Shown here one piece after another: positions 55,174 to 63,134 of a stretch of DNA of 64,000 nt (positions are counted from its first letter, which is position 1; each line of letters begins with the position of its first letter). The notes beneath the pieces are model-generated. The model was not told the DNA's origin, made no database searches, and saw nothing but the letters and a program-made list of their open reading frames with translations. The position numbers and the translations under genes are program-made. The stretch spans positions 1,240,001 to 1,304,000 of the forward strand of contig CAWCTD010000003.1 in the NCBI GenBank assembly GCA_963798455.1, in the 5' to 3' direction. The stretch comes from CAWCTD01 sp963798455 (GTDB lineage: Bacteria > Acidobacteriota > Terriglobia > Bryobacterales > Bryobacteraceae).

Positions 55174-56586
55174 ATGAAAATATTCGCTCTGCGCGGACTC
55201 ATGGCGTGGTACTTCGTCTCGCCGTTTCTGTTTTCTACCCAACTCAATCCGCAGTGGACTACACACTCCGACCCCGGCTACTCGGTTCAGTTGCCGCCGG
55301 GATGGACTGCGTCGCCGGACCGCCAGAAGGGCTGGGTGCACCTGATGGGAACGCAAGGCGAGGAAGTCGTCATTTGGCCCGTCTTCATCCCCGAGGTGCC
55401 GGCCATACCGGATCTGCGCTCCGCCCAATCAATCCATCTGAAACTGGCCGCGGCGTGCCCCTACCACGCCGATTGGGAAGTCCCCCAGGAAGTGGGCTCC
55501 CATGCATTGCGCGTGCGCGGGAAGAGCCAAAACATGACGGCCGTCTCCGTGTTCACGTGGTTGGCAAGCCCGCGGGGTACGGCCGCATGGTTCTACCTTG
55601 CCGGTGCGCGTGCGACGGATTTCCGCCAAAAACAGGCCGATCTGGCGAAGATTCTCGAGAGTTTCCGCCTGGTGGGCGCGGGGGGGCGAGCCTCGGCTGG
55701 AGGTTTGCAGTTCGTTTCGTTCGCGGACCCCAGGGAGGGTGCCTTCACCGTGGACGTGCCAGCCGGCTGGAAGACCGCGGGCGGGCTGTTTCGCGCCAGC
55801 CCTTTTGTATCTCATCCGGTGGTTGAGACGGATTCCCCGGACGGGCAGACACGGGTGGGTCTGGGCGATGCCCAGCTGCCGGCTTCCTTCTCGAACAACG
55901 TCCAACCCTACATGACGGGCGCGCAGTATTGCCTCTTCTACGTCCGGAGTCGGATGCCGACGTTCTGCTCTGATCTGCAGATCACCGACATGAAGGAAAA
56001 CCCTCCTGTCGAGAAACCCGCCCCTATGCCGATGACCGCGGCGGCGCGATTCACCATCGGATCGTTATCATTTAGTTGCCGCGAACAGGGACGCCCCAGG
56101 ACGGGTTACTGCATTGCGAAGACGACAATTAGCATCCCCCCGCCCCAGCTTCAAATGCCGCCGATCGGATGGCAGGCTGAGGAGCTGTATGCATACATCG
56201 CACCACCGGAAGGGGCCGGAGAGGCTGAGGCGGTCTTGAATCGTATGCGGGACTCGTTCCGGGTCAACACGCAATGGGGGATGCGGGACATTCAGGGGGC
56301 GGGTCAGCGGTCGCGCATCATCAGCGGCGCGGCCCAGGAGATTGCCGGAATGGCGGAGAGCAGCCGGCGCTACCGCGATGCCGTCGATGACCGGATTGCG
56401 CAGCTGCGGTCAAACGCGACCCTGGGTGTTACCGATGTGGTGGACCCGGCGACCGGCCGGCGCACGACCGTGGACAGCGGATCCGGCTACTACTGGATCG
56501 ACAATCGCGGCATGATTCTGGGAACGAACGTCGACACCACTCCCGGTGTCGATTTTCGCCGGCTGCTGGAGCTGCCGCTCCGGTAA
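55174..56586 (+). CDS. Secreted protein of unknown function
   Basis: 470 residues; AAGGAG lies 6 bases before the ATG. A signal peptide covers about 1-21 (MKIFALRGLMAWYFVSPFLF). Two related segments follow, HSDPGYSVQLPPGWTASPDR and EGAFTVDVPAGWKTAGGLFR, each resembling the PsbP/DUF1795-type beta fold that starts with a GWxx turn. The C-terminal 120 residues include a helical stretch (SRRYRDAVDDRIAQLRSNAT) and end GMILGTNVDTTPGVDFRRLL. It is flanked by IS elements on both sides. Function unknown; periplasmic or surface location is likely. Confidence 0.65.
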   Translation: MKIFALRGLMAWYFVSPFLFSTQLNPQWTTHSDPGYSVQLPPGWTASPDRQKGWVHLMGTQGEEVVIWPVFIPEVPAIPDLRSAQSIHLKLAAACPYHADWEVPQEVGSHALRVRGKSQNMTAVSVFTWLASPRGTAAWFYLAGARATDFRQKQADLAKILESFRLVGAGGRASAGGLQFVSFADPREGAFTVDVPAGWKTAGGLFRASPFVSHPVVETDSPDGQTRVGLGDAQLPASFSNNVQPYMTGAQYCLFYVRSRMPTFCSDLQITDMKENPPVEKPAPMPMTAAARFTIGSLSFSCREQGRPRTGYCIAKTTISIPPPQLQMPPIGWQAEELYAYIAPPEGAGEAEAVLNRMRDSFRVNTQWGMRDIQGAGQRSRIISGAAQEIAGMAESSRRYRDAVDDRIAQLRSNATLGVTDVVDPATGRRTTVDSGSGYYWIDNRGMILGTNVDTTPGVDFRRLLELPLR

Positions 56587-56605
56587 CACGCTTCCCTTCC
56601 CTTAG

Positions 56606-56623
56606 CAGCCCGTGGATAAAGTC
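56606..56623 (+). repeat. Solo IS1182-like terminal repeat
   Basis: CAGCCCGTGGATAAAGTC differs by one base from the terminal inverted repeat of the element at 23408-24879 and is preceded by TTAG, the inverse of the CTAA found there. No transposase follows, so this is a stranded end of a deleted copy or a target that imitates it. The surrounding 56587-56809 has no gene. Confidence 0.65.
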
Positions 56624-56809
56624 TGAACGACTCAAGAGGAGGGCATAGCCCGAACCTCGCGAGGTGAATCTCACGCAGTAACCGGTATAGGAGGTGATAA
56701 AGAAAATTGACTCTCAATTCAGTTTCCGTGATCGGGTTCCAGATAACTCCCCACAACGCCCGCAGTCTTCACCTATCGGGGCTGGTTGGGCACATCTGCC
56801 CACTGCTAC

Positions 56810-57553
56810 TCAGTCCGGCGGCTTGGTAGACCGCTTCTTGCGCATCGACTCTCCGCGCATGTCGATGCGATGGGCGTTGTGGACCAGCCGGTCGAGAATG
56901 CCGTCGGCGGCGGTGGGATCGCCGATCTGTTCGTGCCAACGTGCCACCGGCAGTTGCGAAGTGAGGATGGTCGAGCGGGTCTGGTAGCGATCCTCGCAGA
57001 TCTCCCAGAAGTCGCGGCGCTCGGCTTCGCTCATCGGAGCCATGGCCCAGTCGTCGATCACCAGCACGTCGATGCGGCTGAGCCGCGCCAGCAAGCTGCG
57101 CAGACTGCCATCGGCGCGCGCGATGGCCAGATCGCGGAACAGCGCCGCGGCGCGCGTGTACAGCGCCGAGTATCCATCGCGGCAGGCCTTCTGCGCCAGT
57201 GCGCAGGCGACGAAGCTCTTGCCGACGCCGGTGGGTCCGAGCACGAAGATGTTTTCGTGATTCGTCACCCAGGCCGACTTCTGCGCCAGGGCGCGGATCA
57301 CGCTCTTGTCCAGTCCGCGAGGAGTACGGTAGTCGATCTCCTCGACGCAGGCGCCCTTCAGCTTGGCGGCATGCAAGCGCCGCGCCAGTGCTTGATTCTC
57401 GCGCCAGGTCCACTGTTGATCGACCAGCAGCCCGAGCCTTTCCAGGAAGCTCAGCTCGCGCGACGCCGGATCTTGCTCCTGCGCCTTCAGCGCATCCACC
57501 ATGCCCAGCAGCCGCATGGCCGTCAGTTTTTCCATCATCGGTTCCTGTAGCAT
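56810..57553 (-). CDS. istB: IS21-family helper ATPase IstB
   Basis: 247 residues. AAA+ ATPase with Walker A GPTGVGKSFVACALAQKACR and Walker B VLVIDDWAMAPMSEAERRDF; sensor region STILTSQLPVARWHEQIGDP. The N-terminal helical domain (MMEKLTAMRLLGMVDALKAQ) is typical. IstB assembles on target DNA and activates the IstA transposase. It lies 9 bases after istA and its frame is intact. Confidence 0.95.
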   Translation of the reverse strand: MLQEPMMEKLTAMRLLGMVDALKAQEQDPASRELSFLERLGLLVDQQWTWRENQALARRLHAAKLKGACVEEIDYRTPRGLDKSVIRALAQKSAWVTNHENIFVLGPTGVGKSFVACALAQKACRDGYSALYTRAAALFRDLAIARADGSLRSLLARLSRIDVLVIDDWAMAPMSEAERRDFWEICEDRYQTRSTILTSQLPVARWHEQIGDPTAADGILDRLVHNAHRIDMRGESMRKKRSTKPPD

Positions 57554-57562
57554 GTGGCTCTC

Positions 57563-59101
57563 CTATTCGAAGTATTCCGATCCACGGATGTTGTCGTGCG
57601 GTGGCGTGGAGGACGGTGGCGGCAACGACGGCGCCAGGGGCACCTGGTCGAGCGAGTTCTTCAGGATCGATTCGACGCTCTTGTAGCGGCAGGCGCCGGT
57701 GAGCAACGCGCGTTCCGCCGCCGCTTCCACGCGCTGTGCCGAGTACTTCCCGGCCAGCCGGATGATGCCCAGGCAGCCGCGATAGCCCATCTCGGGATGC
57801 GGCTTGTCGTTCATGATCCGCTCGAACAGCCGCGCCGTGTGCGGACCAATGGTTTCGGCCCAATGCACCATGCGCGAAGGCGTCCATTCCAGATGCGCGC
57901 GATGGCTCTTGGGGCGATGCTCGTCGTTGGTGACGGATTGTCCGCGGCCGCGACTGCGCAGGTGCGAAGCCACGCGCGTACCTTTGTGCAGGATCTCGAC
58001 CGTGGTTGGCGTCGAGCGGATCTCGACCAGCTCGTGCACCAGGTTGTAGGGCACGCTGTAGAGGTTGGCGTCGAAGGTGACGTGGTAGTCGATGTTGACG
58101 CGGGCGCGCGACCACTCGCTCAGATCGAACGGTTCGGTGGGCAGTGGCTTCAAAGCCGGTTTGTCGAGGGCCTCGAACACCGTGGCCCGGCTTCCGTCGC
58201 GCTTGCGAAAGGGCCGGTGATTCAGCTTGGCGAGCAACTCGCGAATGGCCTGGTTCAGTTCTTCCAGCGAGAAGAACTTGTGATGGCGCAGCGCCGCCAC
58301 GATCCAGCGCTGGGCGACTTGCACGGCGTTTTCGACTTTGGCTTTGTCTCTCGGCTTGTACGGCCGCGCGGGCACGATGCCGAAGCCGCAGTGCAGCGCG
58401 AAGTTGTAGTAGGTCGGATTCAGATCCGGATCGTAACGGTGCGCCTTGGTCACACCGGTCTTGGTGTTGTCCGGAACCGACCAGCGCCGGAATGCCGCCA
58501 AAGTGCTCGAAGGCGTGTACGTGCGCGCGCAACCACGATTCCATCTGCTGGTCGCGCGTGGCCTCGGCCCAGGTGTAGGAACTGGCGCCCAGCGCGGCCA
58601 CGAACAACGGCGCCTGCCAGGCCGGCGCCGGTGTGCCGGTCATACACCGGAATCGTCGCGCCGGCCCAATCGACGAACATCTTCTCGCCGGCCTTGTGCT
58701 CCTGACGCAGCACCACGTCGAGCTTCGAGCGCCAGCGCTGGTACAGCTCGCAGAAGCGCGAGTAGCGATAGCCCTCCGGGTTCGCCTGCCGGTATTCCTC
58801 CCACAGCAGTTGCAGGGTCACGTACTTGCTGCTGCGCAACTGCTCGTGGATCGCGGCGAAGTCGAGTGGCGTGCGCGCCGGGTTATGCTCCGCGATACTC
58901 GGTTCCCGGCGCGGGAACACCGCCGCTTCCACCCGTGCTTCATCCCAATCCTCAGGCAGCGGCCAGCGTGACGCCCGCCGCCTCGGCGCGCTTCAGGTAC
59001 TTGTGAACGGTGCTCACCCCGATCGAGCAACTTCGCCCGATCTGCTGGTAGCCCAGTTTGAGTTCGAATCGGAGGCGTAGGACCTCCCGTAGTTTCCGCA
59101 T
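57563..59101 (-). pseudogene. istA: IS21-family transposase IstA, three frameshifts
   Basis: Reading from the ATG at 59101: MRKLREVLRLRFELKLGYQQ and STVHKYLKRAEAAGVTL give the N-terminal helix-turn-helix. One extra base near 58960 shifts to WPLPEDWDEARVEAAVFPRR, GEKMFVDWAGATIPVYDRHT (first Asp). A second near 58620 shifts to APLFVAALGASSYTWAEATR. A third near 58480 shifts to VPDNTKTGVTKAHRYDPDLN (second Asp) and RDKAKVENAVQVAQRW (Glu). All three are +1 insertions; correcting them gives one full protein of about 512 residues. IS66 copy 1 is inserted 29 bases upstream of the start. Confidence 0.82.
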
Positions 59102-59238
59102 GGACAGTCTCCTGGCCGGCACTCTGATCGTACGCGTCCGGCAAACCCATCTTCCGTGTTTTGAGGTAAGCGGTCATACTTCCTTGTGTTGATGCATGTG
59201 CGCCCGGAGTGCGCGCGCGGGCACGAGGAGGAGCAGAA

Positions 59239-59586
59239 GTGAGCCAGAAGCACGATGTGGAGAAGGCGCGGTACTGGCAGGCGGTCATTCGGGATGCTGC
59301 CCGGAGCGGCATGTCGACGCGGGCCTTCTGCCGGCAGCGGAAGCTGAAGGAGTGCCAGTTCTACTGGTGGCAGTGCCGATTGAAGGAGAAGCGTCCGCCC
59401 GCTTCAACGCCGCGGGGCTCAGCGAACGGGCCGGCCAGCTTCGCCCTGGTCAGCGGCGAGCCGGGCTCGGCGGATGCCGGCATAGAGTTGGTGCTGGCCG
59501 GCGGGCGGCGGCTGCGCCTGGCCAAAGGCGTCGATGAGCCGACCCTGCGATCGGTGCTGGCGGCGCTGGAACAGCCGGGATGCTGA
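59239..59586 (+). CDS. tnpA: IS66 TnpA (OrfA) protein
   Basis: 115 residues from the GTG at 59239, with GAGGAG 7-8 bases upstream. The pattern KARYWQAVIRDAARSGMSTR, AFCRQRKLKECQFYWWQCRL and the end LRSVLAALEQPGC is that of IS66 TnpA, a small helix-turn-helix accessory protein needed for transposition. Overlaps tnpB by seven bases. Confidence 0.9.
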   Translation: MSQKHDVEKARYWQAVIRDAARSGMSTRAFCRQRKLKECQFYWWQCRLKEKRPPASTPRGSANGPASFALVSGEPGSADAGIELVLAGGRRLRLAKGVDEPTLRSVLAALEQPGC

Positions 59587-59969
59587 GCTTCCCGGCGGCC
59601 ATCAAGGTGTACTTGTGCACCGTGGCCTGTGACATGCGCCGGAGCTTCGACGGTCTGTCCATGATGGCCGAGCATATCATCCGCTGCAATCCCTTCTCGG
59701 GGCACCTGCTGGTGTTTTGCAACCGGCGTAGCGACCGTCTGAAGATCCTGTACTGGGATCGGGATGGGTGGGTGATCTGGTACAAGCGGCTGGAGGCGGG
59801 CACCTTCCAGTTCCCCTTCGCCCAAACGGGCCGGCGGGAGATCGCGGCCTGGGAGCTGGGCGTGCTGCTGGAGGGCATCGACCTCGGCAAGGGGCGACGG
59901 CGGAAACGCTACGCGCTGCCCGCCGCGGCATTCGAGGCGCATGCGGAGCTGGAGGCGTCAAAACAATAG
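59580..59969 (+). CDS. tnpB: IS66 TnpB (Orf2) accessory protein
   Basis: 129 residues. VYLCTVACDMRRSFDGLSMM, LLVFCNRRSDRLKILYWDRD and GWVIWYKRLEAGTFQFP are the diagnostic IS66 Orf2 motifs. The ATG lies within the last codons of tnpA, so translation is coupled. Role in transposition is essential but mechanistically unclear. Confidence 0.95.
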   Translation: MLSFPAAIKVYLCTVACDMRRSFDGLSMMAEHIIRCNPFSGHLLVFCNRRSDRLKILYWDRDGWVIWYKRLEAGTFQFPFAQTGRREIAAWELGVLLEGIDLGKGRRRKRYALPAAAFEAHAELEASKQ

Positions 59970-60043
59970 CATGCTCCTCTGTTTTTTGTTGACTTATGAG
60001 AGTAAGTGTAGTAAGTTAGTGTTTCAGATACTTACTCAGCGCG

Positions 60044-61945
60044 ATGGCGACAGACCCTCCAGACCTGCCCAGTGACCCAGCCGCCCTGCAACAGATGCTG
60101 CTGCGGACCCTGGCGCAACTGGACGCCACCCAGGCGGCACTGGCGGCCAAGGAGTACGAACTCGAGCGCGTGCGGCACTGGCTCCAGCAGATGCTGCGTC
60201 ACCGCTACGGACAGAAGCGCGAGCGGGTGGATGAGAACCAGTTGTTCCTGTTCGCCGCCGAGATCGCCAGCCGGGGGGAAGAGCCGCCGCCTGAGCCGAA
60301 GTCGGTCGCGAGCGAACCGCGGCCATCTCCGCCGGGGCACGGACGGCAGCGGTTGCCGCAGTCGCTGGAGCGGCGCCGTGTGGTCTACGACCTGGCTGAC
60401 GACCAGCGGCGGTGCCCGGAGTGCCAGGCGGAACTGCGGCACATCGGCGAGGAGATCAGCGAGCAACTGGAGTACGTGCCGGCCTCGTTGCACGTCGTCC
60501 AGCAAGCCTGCCAGAAGTACGCTTGCCCCAAGGGCTGCACCGTGGTCACGGCCGCAAAGCCGCCGGCGCCGGTGGAGAAGGGGCTGGCCGGGCCGGGACT
60601 GCTGGCACACGTGGCGGTGAGCAAGTTCGGGGATCATCTTCCGTTGCACCGCCAGGAGGCGATCTTCACCCGGCAGGGCGTGGATTTGTCTCGCCAGACC
60701 ATGTGCGACTGGATGCGGCAGTGCGCGGAGTTAGTCGGTCCGCTAGCCGATCTGATGAAGGAGCGGGTACTGAGTTCCAAAGTCGTGCAGACCGACGACA
60801 CGCCGGTGCCGGTGTTGGACCCGGAGTTGCCGCGCACGCGTACCGGGCGGATCTGGACCTACGTCGGGGACGCGCTGCATCCCTACACGGTGTACGACTA
60901 CACCCCGAATCGCTGCCGCGAAGGGCCGGATGAGTTCCTGAAGGACTTCCACGGATACCTGCAGGCAGACGCCTACTCGGGCTACGACCAGATCTACAAG
61001 GAAACCGAGCGCGGCATCACGGAGGTGGCCTGCATGGCGCACGCGCGCCGCAAGTACTTCGAGGCGCAGTCGTCCGACATCATGCGTTCGACGGTGATGC
61101 TGGCCTACTTCCATCTGCTGTACGACGTCGAGCGCGAGGCGCGGGAAAAGCAGTTGGACGCCGCCGGGCGCCTGGCGCTACGCCGGGAGCGGAGCCAGCC
61201 GATGCTGGACGACATCCAGGCGTATCTGGAGCGCGAGCGGCCGCGGGTGTTGCCGAAGAGCCCGATCGGCCAAGCCATGGCCTACACGTTGTCCAACTGG
61301 GAGGCGCTGGTGCGCTACGCGAAGGACGGCGATCTGGAAATCGACAACAACGGCGCCGAGCGCAGCCTGCGCGGAGTGGCTGTGGGACGGCGCAACTGGA
61401 CCTTCTTCGGCAGCGACAACGGCGGACGTACGGCGGCGGTGCTGACGCAGTCTCATCGCCACCTCGAAGCGTCACCACATCGACCCGTTCGCGTATCTAC
61501 GCGACGTGTTCACTCGCATCGGCGCTCACCCGCAAAACCGACTCGAGGAATTACTGCCCGACAACTGGCTCGCGGCACGGGTGGCCAGCAAGGCCTGAAC
61601 CCCACCCCAGCCTTCAACCGTACACGCGTCTGGGCCTACATGTGTTCGCCGGACGCGTACCATGTGTTCGCCGGACGCGTACCCCTGATCCTCCCTTGGA
61701 GGGTTCATTGTGCCGGTATGATGTCCAGCGCCGCCATGCCTGTGGAAAACATTCCGGGCATCGTGAAAGCCATTCCGGGGCTCGGGCCAAAACCGTTCGC
61801 CTTCCCGCCGGAATCACTGTTCGCCTTCAGCCCGGAATCCCGTTCGTCTTCACCCCGGAATCACCGTTCACGTTCACCCCGGAATCCTTTTCGCCTTCGC
61901 CCGGAATCCTCACTGAGCAAGCATTCGTGGGGACTCTCATGTTAG
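60044..61945 (+). CDS. tnpC: IS66 transposase TnpC with frameshifted tail
   Basis: As read, 633 residues. N-terminal leucine-zipper-like helix (LAAKEYELERVRHWLQQMLR), zinc-binding CPECQAELRHIGEEI, and the DDE core: VVQTDDTPVPVLDPE (Asp), GYLQADAYSGYDQIYKETER (Asp) and EIDNNGAERSLRGVAVGRRN (Glu). Near 61449 there is one extra C relative to copy 2 (GCTGACGCAGTC against GCTGACGAGTC). The proper ending, SLIATTKRHHIDPFAYLRDV to RVASKA at 61598, is therefore out of frame and the frame instead runs past the element end to 61945, giving about 160 wrong residues. Catalytic residues are all before the shift. Confidence 0.88.
   Translation: MATDPPDLPSDPAALQQMLLRTLAQLDATQAALAAKEYELERVRHWLQQMLRHRYGQKRERVDENQLFLFAAEIASRGEEPPPEPKSVASEPRPSPPGHGRQRLPQSLERRRVVYDLADDQRRCPECQAELRHIGEEISEQLEYVPASLHVVQQACQKYACPKGCTVVTAAKPPAPVEKGLAGPGLLAHVAVSKFGDHLPLHRQEAIFTRQGVDLSRQTMCDWMRQCAELVGPLADLMKERVLSSKVVQTDDTPVPVLDPELPRTRTGRIWTYVGDALHPYTVYDYTPNRCREGPDEFLKDFHGYLQADAYSGYDQIYKETERGITEVACMAHARRKYFEAQSSDIMRSTVMLAYFHLLYDVEREAREKQLDAAGRLALRRERSQPMLDDIQAYLERERPRVLPKSPIGQAMAYTLSNWEALVRYAKDGDLEIDNNGAERSLRGVAVGRRNWTFFGSDNGGRTAAVLTQSHRHLEASPHRPVRVSTRRVHSHRRSPAKPTRGITARQLARGTGGQQGLNPTPAFNRTRVWAYMCSPDAYHVFAGRVPLILPWRVHCAGMMSSAAMPVENIPGIVKAIPGLGPKPFAFPPESLFAFSPESRSSSPRNHRSRSPRNPFRLRPESSLSKHSWGLSC
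61750..61912 (+). repeat. Array of about 23-bp CCGGAAT repeats
   Basis: Two degenerate ATTCCGGG units (61750-61785) are followed by five clearer units of 22-24 bases, each of the form CCGTTCGCCTTC then CCCGGAAT (about 61793-61912). The array ends with GGAATCCTCACTGAG. It lies about 150 bases after the end of the minus-strand coil gene at 62065. Unit and end match the array at 52991-53061. No CRISPR-type spacers. Confidence 0.7.
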
Positions 61946-62064
61946 GGGGCTTCTCAGAGCGCCACGAACTACAGGCGACGAGCTCGTCGGCATGCCGCTC
62001 CAGGCAGTCGAGCGATTCGTTGAAAGGGATGAAGTCGAACGCAGCCACTCAGCCCATTGGGCCC

Positions 62065-62934
62065 CTACAGTTCCTCGGGCAACGGTTTCACCGGACCCAG
62101 GCCGCCGGCGATCTGCTCTAACCGCTGAACCGCAGCCTTGATCTCTTCTCGGCGCGTTATCTGCTCCTGTGTGGCGGCGTGCAGCGCGCGCAGCACTCCG
62201 GCCTGGGCGTCCATCCTATCGCGGGACGCGTCCTGCGCTCCCTGGAGTTCGGCCACTAGCGTGGCGAGTTGGCCGGACGCTTCTCTCTCGGCCTCAAGCG
62301 CGCTCGCCAGGGCATCGACGCGGCCGGCGGCTGCCGCCTCCCGCTGCTCCATCTGCTGCCGCAGTTCTCCAATCTGGTCACCCAAGGCGCCCGCTTTCCG
62401 CCCTTGCTCAATCGCCTCGGCGCGCAAGCCAGCCAAGTCGGCACTCAGGGAGTGGATCTTCTCCACAGTCCTGCTCATGGCGGCACGAGTGTCCTCAAGC
62501 TTGGCAAAATGGCCGGCGCTGACCCCTTCTAGTTCCTGCCGCACGGCGTGCAGGATCGCCACCAAGCTCCTGGCGATCGCCTCGGCGGCGCCCTCCGTCC
62601 CGCCGGCGCTTGGCTGCAATGGTTCAGGTGCAGTGGCGAGAAGCTTTGGCTCTGGCGTCGCCTCATCGGGCACCACGGCCGAAGTGAGGCCGTTGGGGAG
62701 GGGAAAAGCTTGCCCGCAGGAGCGGCAAACGATGCGGACACCGGTCCCCTGCGGACCCTCGCGCTTGAAGCTGCCGGACAGCATCAGTCTGCCGGCGTCG
62801 TCGCAGCCACGGACCTCTCGGAAGACAATCTCCTCCGCCAAATAGTTGAACCCATAGGACCCTAGCGGCGGCAGGCTGGTCTCTGGAGTTCCGTCGTGGC
62901 CACAATGCGGACAGATCAATTTGGTGCTCGGCAC
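62065..62934 (-). CDS. Zinc-ribbon coiled-coil protein
   Basis: 289 residues, GTG start at 62934 with GGAGG five bases upstream. The N-terminus has two CxxC knuckles, LICPHCGHDG and RIVCRSCGQAFPLPNG, which could form a zinc ribbon. A Pro/Ala linker is followed by a coiled coil from about residue 115 to the end (VEKIHSLSADLAGLRAEAIE; RMDAQAGVLRALHAATQEQI). The Q-x3-L-R-x-LH signature is shared with the other coil genes. The gene lies between two inverted IS66 copies. Function unknown. Confidence 0.65.
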   Translation of the reverse strand: MPSTKLICPHCGHDGTPETSLPPLGSYGFNYLAEEIVFREVRGCDDAGRLMLSGSFKREGPQGTGVRIVCRSCGQAFPLPNGLTSAVVPDEATPEPKLLATAPEPLQPSAGGTEGAAEAIARSLVAILHAVRQELEGVSAGHFAKLEDTRAAMSRTVEKIHSLSADLAGLRAEAIEQGRKAGALGDQIGELRQQMEQREAAAAGRVDALASALEAEREASGQLATLVAELQGAQDASRDRMDAQAGVLRALHAATQEQITRREEIKAAVQRLEQIAGGLGPVKPLPEEL

Positions 62935-62982
62935 AGTTGCCTCCGTATCTTTCGTAGGCAGTGTAGCAGACGGAATCGAGAC

Positions 62983-63000
62983 CGTAAAGGGTACTTTACG
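62983..63000. promoter_or_regulatory. 18-bp inverted repeat upstream of the zinc-ribbon coil gene
   Basis: CGTAAAG-GGTA-CTTTACG, perfect 7-bp arms, lies about 50 bases upstream of the gene start at 62934 (minus strand). It could be an operator or a small RNA hairpin. No U-run is adjacent, so a terminator is unlikely. Confidence 0.4.
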
Positions 63001-63134
63001 AGGGCTACGATCCGGTTTGTACTAGCCTCCGTGGTCGAGCTGGCCTAGTACGAATGGTCCCCACAGACCCATGGTCGGCAGGCGGAGTCTCGTGTTGTCA
63101 CATTGTCGCGGGTGGCCGAAGGCTGATAGTGAAG

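Larger units (their letters stand above)
59130..61682 (+). mobile_element. IS66-family element, copy 1 (inserted in IS21 upstream region)
   Basis: 2553 bases. The left end reads GTACGCGTCCGGCAAACCCA (59130). The right end carries the matching inverted sequence twice in tandem, ATGTGTTCGCCGGACGCGTA at 61640 and again at 61662, ending at 61682. The flanking octamers CTCTGATC (59122-59129) and CCCTGATC (61683-61690) differ at one base, consistent with the 8-bp duplication of IS66. It contains tnpA, tnpB and tnpC. Confidence 0.88.

Noticed and set aside
61750..61912. A CRISPR array.
   Set aside because: Units are only 22-24 bases with no unique spacers and there are no cas genes in the window.
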